DNA of 32,356 bases from Butyrivibrio sp. (GTDB taxonomy: Bacteria; Bacillota; Clostridia; Lachnospirales; Lachnospiraceae): contig JAAVHB010000003.1 of assembly GCA_014799955.1 (NCBI GenBank), forward strand, positions 1 through 32,356, read 5' to 3'. This document shows positions 1 through 7,055 of this stretch, piece by piece (the first letter of the stretch is position 1; the number at the start of each line of letters is the position of its first letter). The notes beneath the pieces were generated by a model. It did no database searches. It was given only the letters and a program-made list of their open reading frames with translations, and was not told the origin of the DNA. The position numbers were made by a program, and so were the translations under genes.

Positions 1-1863
1 GGAAAGCACTCCCGCAAGCTTGGCGGGCTTTAAATTGGCAACTACAACCACCTTCTTGCCGACCATTTCCTCCGCGGAATAGTGCGCCTTGATTCCCGAT
101 ACAATCTGGCGGACCTCACTTCCTATTTTTACCTGCGAGCAAAGAAGCTTCTTGGACTTGGGAACCTCCTCGCACTTGATTATCTCTCCGATTCTGAGCT
201 GTACCTTGTCAAAATCGTCAATCGTTATCTGGGGCTTTGCCTCAACATCAATTCCGTCTTCTTCCGCCGTCTCTGCACTGTCGCCGTTCTCTCCGGCCAT
301 TGCGGTTACCTTTTCCATAACCTCGTCCACGTCAAGCCTTGCGAAAAGTATTTCAGGCGTGGCGGTCACGCTTGCTCCCGACGCGGGGAAGTTGCCCCAT
401 TCGGAAAGCTGTTCAAGCGAAAGCTGCGGCGCATCGAACTGTGAAAGTATCTTCTGCGAGGTTTCGGGCATAAAGGGCGCAAGCAGCGTCGCGCCTATTG
501 TGATGCCCTCGGTAAGGTTATAAAGCACCGTCGCGAGCCTTCCCTTCTTGTCCTCCTCCTTGGCAAGCGCCCAAGGCATGGTTTCGTCAATATATTTGTT
601 GCATCTTTTGAAAATATTGAAAATCTCCGTCATCGCGTCGGCGACACGAAGCTCGTTCATCTTATCGTCAACCTTTTTAACCGCCGAAAGAACCTCAGCC
701 TTAAGCGACTCGTCCACCTCATCGGTTACGCCCGGATTGCTGACAACTCCGCGGAAATATTTATTGGACATCGCAAGCGTCCTGTTCACAAGATTTCCGA
801 GCGTGTTTGCAAGCTCCGAGTTAAGCCTTTCCACGACAAACTCCCATGTAATATTTCCGTCGTTATCAAACGGCATTTCGTGCAGTACGAAAAATCTCAC
901 TACGTCAACGCCGAAGAAATCAACAAGGTCATCCGCGTATATGACATTGCCCTTTGACTTGCTCATCTTGTCGTTGTTCTGCAAAAGCCACGGGTGTCCG
1001 AACACCTGCTTCGGCAGAGGCAAATCAAGCGCCATAAGGAAAATAGGCCAGTATATCGTATGGAATCTTATTATATCCTTTCCGATAAGGTGCAAATCCG
1101 CGGGCCAGTATTTTTCATAAAGGTCGCCGTTCTCACCGTCCGCGTCGTAGCCGAGTCCGGTAATATAATTGCTGAGAGCGTCAAGCCACACATAGACAAC
1201 ATGCTTACTGTCAAAATCCACCGGAATTCCCCATTTGAAAGAGGTTCTCGACACGCATAAATCCTGAAGCCCCGGTATAAGGAAATTGTTCATCATTTCA
1301 TTTCTGCGGGATACGGGCTGAATAAATTCGGGATGAGTATTGATATGCTCGATAAGCCTGTCGGCATATTTGCTCATCTTAAAGAAATACGCCTCCTCCT
1401 TAGCGGGCTTAACCTCTCTGCCGCAGTCCGGGCATCTGCCGTCAACCAGCTGCGACTCCGTCCAGAACGACTCGCAGGGCGTACAGTACAGCCCCTCGTA
1501 ATGTCCCTTATATATGTCGCCCTTGTCGTAAAGCTTCTTAAAAATCTTCTGAATCTGCTTCTCATGGTACTCGTCCGTGGTTCTTATGAACCTGTCATAT
1601 GAGGTATTCATCATATCCCATATGCGCTTGATTTCTCCGGCGACTCCGTCCACATACTCCTTCGGCGTAACTCCCGCCTCAGCCGCTTTAATCTCTATTT
1701 TCTGGCCGTGCTCGTCCGTTCCGGTCTGGAAACGCACGTCATAGCCCTGCATTCTCCTGTATCTGGCGATGCTGTCCGCAAGCACTATCTCATAAGTATT
1801 TCCGATATGAGGTTTTCCGGACGTATACGCAATCGCTGTCGTAATATAGTAAGGTTTGCTCAT
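1..1863 (-). CDS. metG: Methionyl-tRNA synthetase, 3' end outside window
   Basis: Class I aminoacyl-tRNA synthetase that charges tRNA-Met in the cytoplasm. I translated the minus strand from the ATG at 1863; the frame stays open for 621 codons to the window edge, so the C-terminus is missing. Seen: the HIGH-box variant HIGN at residues 19-22, a four-Cys zinc knuckle in the connective region (CTPC ... CPDC), the KMSKS loop in NDKMSKSKGN, and near the end a C-terminal tRNA-binding (EMAPII/Trbp111-like) domain beginning around ITIDDFDKVQLRIGEI. This long form with fused Trbp domain is common in Bacillota. The start is fixed by a GGGAGG ribosome binding site at 1871-1876. No T-box leader is visible in the short upstream region. 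Identification is secure. Confidence 0.97.
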   Translation of the reverse strand, partial: MSKPYYITTAIAYTSGKPHIGNTYEIVLADSIARYRRMQGYDVRFQTGTDEHGQKIEIKAAEAGVTPKEYVDGVAGEIKRIWDMMNTSYDRFIRTTDEYHEKQIQKIFKKLYDKGDIYKGHYEGLYCTPCESFWTESQLVDGRCPDCGREVKPAKEEAYFFKMSKYADRLIEHINTHPEFIQPVSRRNEMMNNFLIPGLQDLCVSRTSFKWGIPVDFDSKHVVYVWLDALSNYITGLGYDADGENGDLYEKYWPADLHLIGKDIIRFHTIYWPIFLMALDLPLPKQVFGHPWLLQNNDKMSKSKGNVIYADDLVDFFGVDVVRFFVLHEMPFDNDGNITWEFVVERLNSELANTLGNLVNRTLAMSNKYFRGVVSNPGVTDEVDESLKAEVLSAVKKVDDKMNELRVADAMTEIFNIFKRCNKYIDETMPWALAKEEDKKGRLATVLYNLTEGITIGATLLAPFMPETSQKILSQFDAPQLSLEQLSEWGNFPASGASVTATPEILFARLDVDEVMEKVTAMAGENGDSAETAEEDGIDVEAKPQITIDDFDKVQLRIGEIIKCEEVPKSKKLLCSQVKIGSEVRQIVSGIKAHYSAEEMVGKKVVVVANLKPAKLAGVLS

Positions 1864-1895
1864 TTTATAACCTCCCGTAAAAATAATTCCTGTGC

Positions 1896-1924
1896 ATATA
1901 ATCTATTTTTAACACAAAAGACAA
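1896..1924 (-). promoter_or_regulatory. Candidate metG promoter
   Basis: On the minus strand, TTGTCT (1919-1924) and TTATAT (1896-1901) are separated by 17 bases, putting the transcription start near 1889, about 26 bases ahead of the metG ATG and just upstream of its GGGAGG ribosome binding site. Hexamers are imperfect, so this is a reasonable but unproven call. Confidence 0.4.
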
Positions 1925-1954
1925 ACACCTGCAAGTTTTTTATGCAAAACGGCG

Positions 1955-1995
1955 CAAATAAGCCGGAAATCCTGTAACGGCGTTCCGGCTTACTT
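1955..1995 (-). terminator. Terminator-like hairpin after the lipoprotein gene
   Basis: A perfect 9-bp inverted repeat (AAGCCGGAA at 1960-1968, TTCCGGCTT at 1983-1991) with a 14-base loop lies just past the stop codon at 2011. On the minus strand it is followed by ATTTG rather than a clean T-run, so termination may be weak. Confidence 0.55.
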
Positions 1996-2010
1996 ATTTC
2001 TTCAATTCGA

Positions 2011-3138
2011 TTATTCGTTTTCCCTCATATATGATGCCGGAAGCACAAACGCAATCTCTAAGGTTGTACGCTTATCGCTGGTTATCGGCGTCCTTGACTC
2101 CACTTCAAAAGTGTCCATATCAATTTTAAGCATATATCCGTACTCGTTTATATCTCCGTTGGCAACCTTTCCGTGACGCAGAAAAGCATAGCATTTATCG
2201 TCAAGAAAATAACTTACCGCAACCGCGCTGTAGGAATCGGCATAATCGTCAAATTTCAGCCTGCGGGTATAGTCCCTTTCCTCAATATTCACCTCATACA
2301 GCCCTTTAAGCCCCAATACATATATTCTGCCGTCCTTTTCCTTAATCCTTCCTAAATCGTCGCTGAATACAATCTCGTCTTCAAGCTCAAAGGTATTTTT
2401 ATTGATTATGGCAATTGTATTCGACTTGCTATACAGATTTTTCGCAATACAAAGGTAATATTCACCGTACGGAATTATTCTGACAAATTCAGAATAGTGC
2501 TCACCGTATTTATATTGCCCGTACTGCTCCGGATTGTCAAAATCGTATTTTACAATCTCCGCGAGAAAATGTTTTTCCTTTTCCCTATCATAATAATGAC
2601 CTACAATAACCGCCTCAGAACCGTTATCTAAAATATCGCGCGCATAAATCTCAATATCGCTTTGCCGCAATACTTCACCGTCAAGTGACTGCAATACAAG
2701 CACATCAATATACGTATCATTCAAAACGCCGCCATTCATAAGCCCTAATACTGTGTCCCCTCTCGTTTTTACGGCGCTTACTCCGGTATATTTCGGTTCG
2801 TTAAGAAAAAAGAAGTCCTGCTTTACCTCCGACGAGCCCCTTTTGAATATCATGGCATTATTTTTTCTGCTGCCCGTAAGAACTATATTATCCTCACCTA
2901 TATCATAAACACTTAAATCCTGCATACGGATTGAACAGGAATCTCCGACTGAATTACCTTCACTGTCAACGAAATAATATTTTCCCTTTTGCTTAAGCAT
3001 ATCGGAATTGATTACGCAGTATTCGGCATCATCCGGACAGGATACGTTTTTTGAAGAGCAGCCCGTAATACATAAAACCGAACAAGCAGATATAACTATA
3101 AACATAAACAGCGGCAAAATTTTATATTTTCTTCGCAT
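2011..3138 (-). CDS. Lipoprotein of unknown function, possible beta-propeller
   Basis: A 375-residue protein that I do not recognise as a named family. The N-terminus MRRKYKILPLF begins a lipoprotein signal with lipobox ITGC, so the mature protein should be lipidated on Cys27 and face outward. The rest has no further membrane segment and is rich in short alternating beta-strand stretches with repeated aromatic and Asp/Gly turns (for example GRIYVLGLKGLYEV), which suggests a beta-propeller-like fold; that is inference. The start has a good AGGAGG site a few bases upstream. It lies 39 bases downstream of the secreted NlpC/P60-like gene on the same strand, so the two are probably co-transcribed, and a hairpin at 1960-1991 closes the unit. 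The AT-rich codon use differs somewhat from metG and the ECF genes on either side. Confidence 0.8.
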   Translation of the reverse strand: MRRKYKILPLFMFIVISACSVLCITGCSSKNVSCPDDAEYCVINSDMLKQKGKYYFVDSEGNSVGDSCSIRMQDLSVYDIGEDNIVLTGSRKNNAMIFKRGSSEVKQDFFFLNEPKYTGVSAVKTRGDTVLGLMNGGVLNDTYIDVLVLQSLDGEVLRQSDIEIYARDILDNGSEAVIVGHYYDREKEKHFLAEIVKYDFDNPEQYGQYKYGEHYSEFVRIIPYGEYYLCIAKNLYSKSNTIAIINKNTFELEDEIVFSDDLGRIKEKDGRIYVLGLKGLYEVNIEERDYTRRLKFDDYADSYSAVAVSYFLDDKCYAFLRHGKVANGDINEYGYMLKIDMDTFEVESRTPITSDKRTTLEIAFVLPASYMRENE

Positions 3139-3177
3139 AACAACCTCCTGACATTTTCCAATCCCGGACCGACCGAA

Positions 3178-3933
3178 TCAATCGGGCACTTTTTTAACAA
3201 TATATGTATTGGAGGAATTGACTATGTCCGCGGGAGTAACCATGCCGTTCGGCACCGTACCCTTTTCTATATCTATGCCTGCCGCGAGCCATGCCTGCCA
3301 TACGAGCTGACTGCAATAATATTTTGATGCGGTTTTCTTATTAAAGAAATTCTTGTTGTACGGCAAATCAACTTTGCTTTCCGCAAATTGCGCCGCCGTG
3401 CGGTACGGATTCACCGATGAGGATATGTTTTTCGGACGGATTAACAGAGCTCCCGCTCTCCAACCCCATTGGTTTTCATAATACTGAACACCGTCTATAC
3501 CCTTAGGGCTGAAGGATTTAGCGTATGATTCAACTGTATAACTGCTGTCTGTTGACACGATTGCCGCGTGTCCTGCAAAAGCAAAGCTGCCCGAATCAGT
3601 TTCAAGCTCTACAATAATATCCCCGATGCTTCCCAATATAGGATAGTCATATACTAACGGTTCAACGTCATTTCTTTTGACATCATTCGCCGCCTCTGTC
3701 TGCCCATCTGCAAGCATTCTGTCAAGATTCGCCTTTATTTCCCTAATCTGCGCCGCGTCCCGCATGTATGCCTCCTGACACTCTGCATAGTACTCGGGAA
3801 ATAGCTTTTGAAGCCCCTCCATTGAAAATTCATCACTTTCAAAATACTCGTCCAGCGTTATATCCGTCAAACCTCCTTCTTCTGCAAATGTGACGCTGCT
3901 GACCGAAACGGTAAATAAAACCGTTAATATCAC
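3178..3933 (-). CDS. Secreted permuted NlpC/P60-like (YiiX/YycO type) hydrolase, 5' frameshift suspected
   Basis: The C-terminal half has the order expected of circularly permuted NlpC/P60 (YiiX/DUF830-like) papain-fold enzymes: GDIIVE, then GHAAIV with the likely catalytic His122, VESY with an acidic residue (E135), and later YYCSQLVW with the likely nucleophile Cys207 (numbered from the GTG at 3933). Known relatives cleave amide or ester bonds in cell-wall peptides or lipids; the substrate here is unknown. Residues 20-95 form an acidic, helical N-terminal segment of no clear family. The only in-frame start is GTG at 3933, giving a hydrophobic leader without a basic n-region. An ATG at 3950 with an AGGGG site reads MKKY-stop; one extra A in the A6 run after it would give MKKILTVILTVLFTV, a textbook signal peptide. 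So the true start is probably 3950 and the gene is frameshifted, slippage-dependent, or carries a sequence error. Confidence 0.8.
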   Translation of the reverse strand: MILTVLFTVSVSSVTFAEEGGLTDITLDEYFESDEFSMEGLQKLFPEYYAECQEAYMRDAAQIREIKANLDRMLADGQTEAANDVKRNDVEPLVYDYPILGSIGDIIVELETDSGSFAFAGHAAIVSTDSSYTVESYAKSFSPKGIDGVQYYENQWGWRAGALLIRPKNISSSVNPYRTAAQFAESKVDLPYNKNFFNKKTASKYYCSQLVWQAWLAAGIDIEKGTVPNGMVTPADIVNSSNTYIVKKVPD

Positions 3934-3988
3934 TGTTAATATTTTTTCATGCCTCTGCCCCTTTCAAATCGCTCGATTACATAAATAT

Positions 3989-4014
3989 ATGTATGATATA
4001 TTATACATATGTAT
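3989..4014. repeat. AT-rich overlapping palindromes in hydrolase leader
   Basis: A 20-base near-perfect palindrome (3989-4008, one mismatched pair) overlaps a perfect 12-base palindrome ATACATATGTAT (4003-4014). Both sit between the candidate promoter and the start of the secreted hydrolase gene, so they would form a leader hairpin in RNA or an operator in DNA. Confidence 0.5.
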
Positions 4015-4030
4015 TGTATTGCTCATATAT

Positions 4031-4058
4031 ATTATACCACATGTCGGCAAAAATACAA
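4031..4058 (-). promoter_or_regulatory. Promoter for the hydrolase-lipoprotein pair
   Basis: Minus strand: extended -10 TGGTATAAT (TATAAT at 4031-4036) with TTGTAT (4053-4058) 16 bases upstream. The predicted start near 4024 leaves a leader of about 74 bases before the ATG at 3950. Confidence 0.6.
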
Positions 4059-4086
4059 TAGTTGTCATCGGCATCATTTGTATTTA

Positions 4087-4413
4087 TCATTTAATGAATT
4101 TATCTATCGCTTCGTTCAGCTCCTCTATCGCCCGGTTGTCGCCCTCCTCTATCGCGTGAACTATGCAGTGCTCCATATGGTCCTTTAATATGACCTTTCC
4201 GGTATTGTTTATCGCCGCCTTGACCGCGGAAAGCTGCACCAGCACCTCGCTGCAGTCCCTGCCGCTTTCAACCATTTTGCGCACGGATTCAAGATGCCCG
4301 ATTATTTTGGAAAGGCGGTTTAAGACAGCCTTCGTATTCTGATGATAATGCCCGTGTGAATGCTCATGAATATTTTCGTGCGAATGCCCGTGCGGATTGT
4401 CTTTTACGCTCAT
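4087..4413 (-). CDS. CsoR/RcnR-family metal-sensing repressor with His-rich N-terminus
   Basis: A 108-residue all-helical DUF156 protein of the CsoR/RcnR/InrS family, which represses metal genes and releases DNA on metal binding. Seen: an N-terminal stretch with eight His in residues 8-24, then the family core from NRLSKIIGHLESV. The ligand pattern is Cys54 (RDCSEV), His79 and Cys83 (KDHMEHC), with 25 and 4 residue spacings. These match the Cys-His-Cys set of CsoR (copper) and, almost number for number, the nickel sensor InrS. The position as last gene of a Ni/Co ECF operon, directly after cbiO with a GGAGG site inside the cbiO end, favours nickel or cobalt. The likely target is the inverted repeat at the cbiM promoter, 2.6 kb upstream; that link is inferred. 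Confidence 0.9.
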   Translation of the reverse strand: MSVKDNPHGHSHENIHEHSHGHYHQNTKAVLNRLSKIIGHLESVRKMVESGRDCSEVLVQLSAVKAAINNTGKVILKDHMEHCIVHAIEEGDNRAIEELNEAIDKFIK

Positions 4414-4416
4414 AAA

Positions 4417-5154
4417 TCAACCTCCCTGAAGCCGGAGCGGCAGCTCCAAGCCATTTGCCTCCAGAAGCTCCCTGTCGGCAAGTATTTCTTTTGCGGAGCC
4501 GTGCGCCGCGATACGCCCTTCTGTCATAAGAATTACCTCGTCGCAGGTGTCCCATATCATATCCAAATCATGGCTCGCGATTAACTGAGCCTGCGAAAGA
4601 CCCTTAAGAATATTAATCAACCGCCTGCGGTTGCCCGGGTCAAGCGCTATTGTGGGCTCGTCCAGAATAAGCAGCTTCGGATTAAGCGCAAGCACCGTAG
4701 CCAATGAAACCAGTTTTTTCTCTCCGCCCGAAAGCCTTGTGATTCTTCTCTCCCCAAGCTTTTCGATTCCGAGGCTCTCAAGCACCGCCGTTACGGTCTG
4801 CTCAAGCTCGCCGCCTCTCACGCCGTAATTAAACGGCCCGAACGCAACGTCCTCGGCGACCGTCGGCATAAAAAGCTGGTTTTCCGCCTCCTGAAAAACA
4901 AAGCCTGCCGTTTTCCTGATTTCGGCAAGATTGGCTTTGCACACCTCGCGCCCGTCAACCTCTGCGCTGCCGCCGTCCGCCTTTAAAAGTCCCGTTATGA
5001 TTTTTAAGAGCGTGGACTTTCCCGCTCCGTTGCAGCCGATAAGCCCGAGCCGTCCGCCCTTTGGCATATCAAATGAACATTCCGCAAGCGTATTCCTGCC
5101 TCTTTCATATTGAAAGGATATATTTTTACATCTGAGTATCATACTGTTTTCCAT
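4417..5154 (-). CDS. cbiO: Cobalt/nickel ECF transporter ATPase CbiO
   Basis: ABC-type ATPase that powers the energy-coupling factor transporter made with the CbiM and CbiQ proteins encoded just upstream. Seen: a Walker A loop (GCNGAGKST), Q-loop (VFQEAENQLF), signature LSGGEKK, Walker B LLILDEPT and the switch His in ASHD. The QEAENQLF segment is typical of the CbiO/EcfA branch. The frame is open further upstream into cbiQ, but a longer start would overlap that gene; ATG 5154 (MENSMIL) gives the usual N-terminus, with ATG 5142 (MILRCKN) as an alternative. Neither has a strong Shine-Dalgarno site, so translational coupling to cbiQ, which ends 5 bases upstream, is likely. Confidence 0.93.
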   Translation of the reverse strand: MENSMILRCKNISFQYERGRNTLAECSFDMPKGGRLGLIGCNGAGKSTLLKIITGLLKADGGSAEVDGREVCKANLAEIRKTAGFVFQEAENQLFMPTVAEDVAFGPFNYGVRGGELEQTVTAVLESLGIEKLGERRITRLSGGEKKLVSLATVLALNPKLLILDEPTIALDPGNRRRLINILKGLSQAQLIASHDLDMIWDTCDEVILMTEGRIAAHGSAKEILADRELLEANGLELPLRLQGG

Positions 5155-5159
5155 ATCTG

Positions 5160-5957
5160 TCAAAGTATTAGATTTCCTAACGCGCCCGCCAAATCGTAAA
5201 TCCGCAGAAGCACAAAAATTCCGCACCATACAAGGGCGTAAAGGATTCCCGTCAACGCTTTTCCCCGTCTGCCCCGAAGCGGAAAACTGCCGTCGTAACC
5301 GCGAAGAAGCATACTGTCATACACCGTCTGCGCCCTGTCGGCGGTTCGTATAAGAAGCTGTCCTAAAAGCGGTCCCCATGCCTTTATATTTATCCCCCTC
5401 TGTCCCGGCGCACGCAGCCTGTACGCGCAGAAAATATCCCCCGCCTCGTCTGCAAGCACCGACATATATCTGTAGGTCAGCATTATCTGCGTCACGATTA
5501 TACGGGGAACATGTATCGCCGCAAGCCCGCCGCATATATTCTCTATACCGGTAGACGCTGCCAGAAGATAGCAGGACATGACCGTGAGAATTCCCTTTAA
5601 TATTAGCACAAGCGCAGAAATAAAGCCATAGCTTATACATATGCCTCCGACGCGAAGCATTGTTTCCCTGTCAAAAAAAGCATTTCCGATTCCGAAAAGC
5701 GCCATCAAGGGAATGACGGGCCAGATTCTTTTGACGCAGTGCGTAAAAGATACTCCGCTCAGCGCAAAAACCGCAAAGGGATACACGCACATCACCAGCA
5801 CGCGGGAAAGCTCATATCTGCCGTAGGATACGGTAAATCCAAGAAAAGCTGCCGTAACCAGCAGCTTTGCAAGAGGAGGCAGCCTGTGTATCGGGCTGTC
5901 CGCCGAAGCCTCCTCCTCGATTTCAATTATTCGGCGTACCGAATTATCCGTTTTCAT
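5160..5957 (-). CDS. cbiQ: Cobalt/nickel ECF transporter T component CbiQ
   Basis: The transmembrane coupling (T) component of the Ni/Co importer; it links the metal-binding CbiM unit to the CbiO ATPase in the membrane. The 265-residue protein has several hydrophobic segments (starting at LAKLLVTAAFLGFTV) and two cytoplasmic coupling motifs of the family: the first region with YRLRAPGQRG and the later MLLRGYDG. The Ala-Arg-Gly-like signature appears as LRA and LRG variants. The start at 5957 overlaps the end of cbiM by 14 bases, indicating tight coupling. Confidence 0.92.
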   Translation of the reverse strand: MKTDNSVRRIIEIEEEASADSPIHRLPPLAKLLVTAAFLGFTVSYGRYELSRVLVMCVYPFAVFALSGVSFTHCVKRIWPVIPLMALFGIGNAFFDRETMLRVGGICISYGFISALVLILKGILTVMSCYLLAASTGIENICGGLAAIHVPRIIVTQIMLTYRYMSVLADEAGDIFCAYRLRAPGQRGINIKAWGPLLGQLLIRTADRAQTVYDSMLLRGYDGSFPLRGRRGKALTGILYALVWCGIFVLLRIYDLAGALGNLIL

Positions 5958-6981
5958 TCCGAACCAACCGTTTCTTTCTCATTATATTAAGCGGCACGCA
6001 TATTCCGGCGCACAAAGCGGCAACCAAAACCGCGCCGATAATTCCCGCCGCTGAGGTTCCCGCGGGCTTTTCGGAGCCATCCACCGTGTAGTCCGAAAGC
6101 AGCGCCGTTTTATCAACTATATTCTCCGCCTTGCCGTATGCCTCTCCCTCGGCCTCAAGCTCCTCCGTTCCCGCCGTTTTAGCGATTGACCACTCAAGGC
6201 CGTCGGGGTTCGACGAAGCCAAAAGCGACACTCCGCCTGCAAAAATAACTGCAAGCACCGCGAATACCGCCACAACCTTGCCGAAGGAAAGCCTGTTTTT
6301 GCCTGAGGAAACGTGCAGAAGCTCCGGTCTTGCCTCGTATACAAAAATAAGCACAAGCCCCGTAAGCACGCCCTCAACCAAGCCGATTGCAAGATGAATC
6401 GGCTGCATGAGCGCCGCAAAGACGGCGAAAGGAAGCTCCGTTATCCCCGAGGCAAGCGTTTCAAGCACAACGCTGAACGCGCCCATCTGCAAGGAAAGCA
6501 TGCAGGCAAGTACGGAGCCGAGCATTATCCTGCTCCGTGAAAATTTATTCTTGACAATGGGCTTATAAAAAAGAAAATATCCCGCAAAGCAGGCGTAAAA
6601 AGCCATATTCCATATATTGCAGCCAAGCGCCATAAGACCGCCGTCCGCGAATATCAGGCATTGCAAAAGAAGCACTACCGCCATAGACAAAAACGCGTGA
6701 TACGGTCCGAGCATCGCGGCAAGCAGCATTCCTCCGCATATATGCCCGCTCGAGCCCGTCCCGGGAATCGTAAAATTAAGCATCTGCGCCGCAAACACAA
6801 ATGCGCCCATAACTCCCATGAGCGGGATTTTTTTATTGTCACTTTCTCCAAGTGTCCCCGCAATATCAGGAGCCGCCGACTGTTTTTTTACCTTGTAAAC
6901 CGAATATGCGATAACGCCGACCGAAGCCGCTCCCATAACGGCAGCCACGGGCGGCGAAACAAGCGCATCCGCCATATGCAT
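5944..6981 (-). CDS. cbiM: Nickel/cobalt ECF substrate-binding protein CbiM with fused PDGLE (NikN/CbiN-like) domain
   Basis: Substrate-capture membrane protein of the Ni/Co ECF importer, first gene of its operon. The start at 6981 gives MHMADALVSPPV; the His at position 2 is the family's N-terminal metal ligand, so the longer open frame to 7206 is not used. Seven or so membrane segments follow, with conserved GTGSSGHICGGM, another likely metal-site region. At about residue 240 onward there is an extra part beginning with a TM segment and NPDGLEWSIA, the PDGLE domain that replaces the separate CbiN/NikN protein, ending in a last TM segment and a basic tail. This fused architecture is described for NikMN transporters, so nickel is at least as likely a substrate as cobalt. 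No cobalamin riboswitch precedes it. Confidence 0.93.
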   Translation of the reverse strand: MHMADALVSPPVAAVMGAASVGVIAYSVYKVKKQSAAPDIAGTLGESDNKKIPLMGVMGAFVFAAQMLNFTIPGTGSSGHICGGMLLAAMLGPYHAFLSMAVVLLLQCLIFADGGLMALGCNIWNMAFYACFAGYFLFYKPIVKNKFSRSRIMLGSVLACMLSLQMGAFSVVLETLASGITELPFAVFAALMQPIHLAIGLVEGVLTGLVLIFVYEARPELLHVSSGKNRLSFGKVVAVFAVLAVIFAGGVSLLASSNPDGLEWSIAKTAGTEELEAEGEAYGKAENIVDKTALLSDYTVDGSEKPAGTSAAGIIGAVLVAALCAGICVPLNIMRKKRLVRNENG

Positions 6982-6984
6982 AAA

Positions 6985-7015
6985 AATCACCCCGAAAAAT
7001 TTATCCGAGGTGATT
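6985..7015 (-). promoter_or_regulatory. Inverted repeat overlapping -10 and ribosome binding site of cbiM
   Basis: Minus strand AATCACCTCG (7006-7015) and CGGGGTGATT (6985-6994) pair over 10 bases in RNA (one G-U) with an 11-base loop. The first arm begins inside the -10 box (7013-7018); the second arm contains the GGGGTG ribosome binding site, four bases ahead of the cbiM ATG. It could be the operator of the CsoR-type sensor in the same operon, a translation-blocking hairpin, or both. Confidence 0.6.
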
Positions 7016-7042
7016 ATACCGCCTTGTACAAAAAGGGCGCAA
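7013..7042 (-). promoter_or_regulatory. Candidate promoter of the Ni/Co ECF operon
   Basis: Minus strand perfect TATAAT (7013-7018) with TTGCGC (7037-7042) 18 bases upstream. The -35 box lies inside the short terminator hairpin of the preceding glycosyltransferase gene. Confidence 0.55.
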
Positions 7043-7055
7043 GCCCCCGTGGGGG
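7031..7055 (-). terminator. Short terminator after the glycosyltransferase gene
   Basis: Directly past the stop codon at 7056, the minus strand reads GGGC-TTGC-GCCC followed by five T, and just before it CCCC-CAC-GGGG can also pair. Short stem but classic layout. Confidence 0.45.

Noticed and set aside
6982-7055. Cobalamin riboswitch upstream of cbiM
   Set aside because: Only about 75 bases are available and no B12-box is present.
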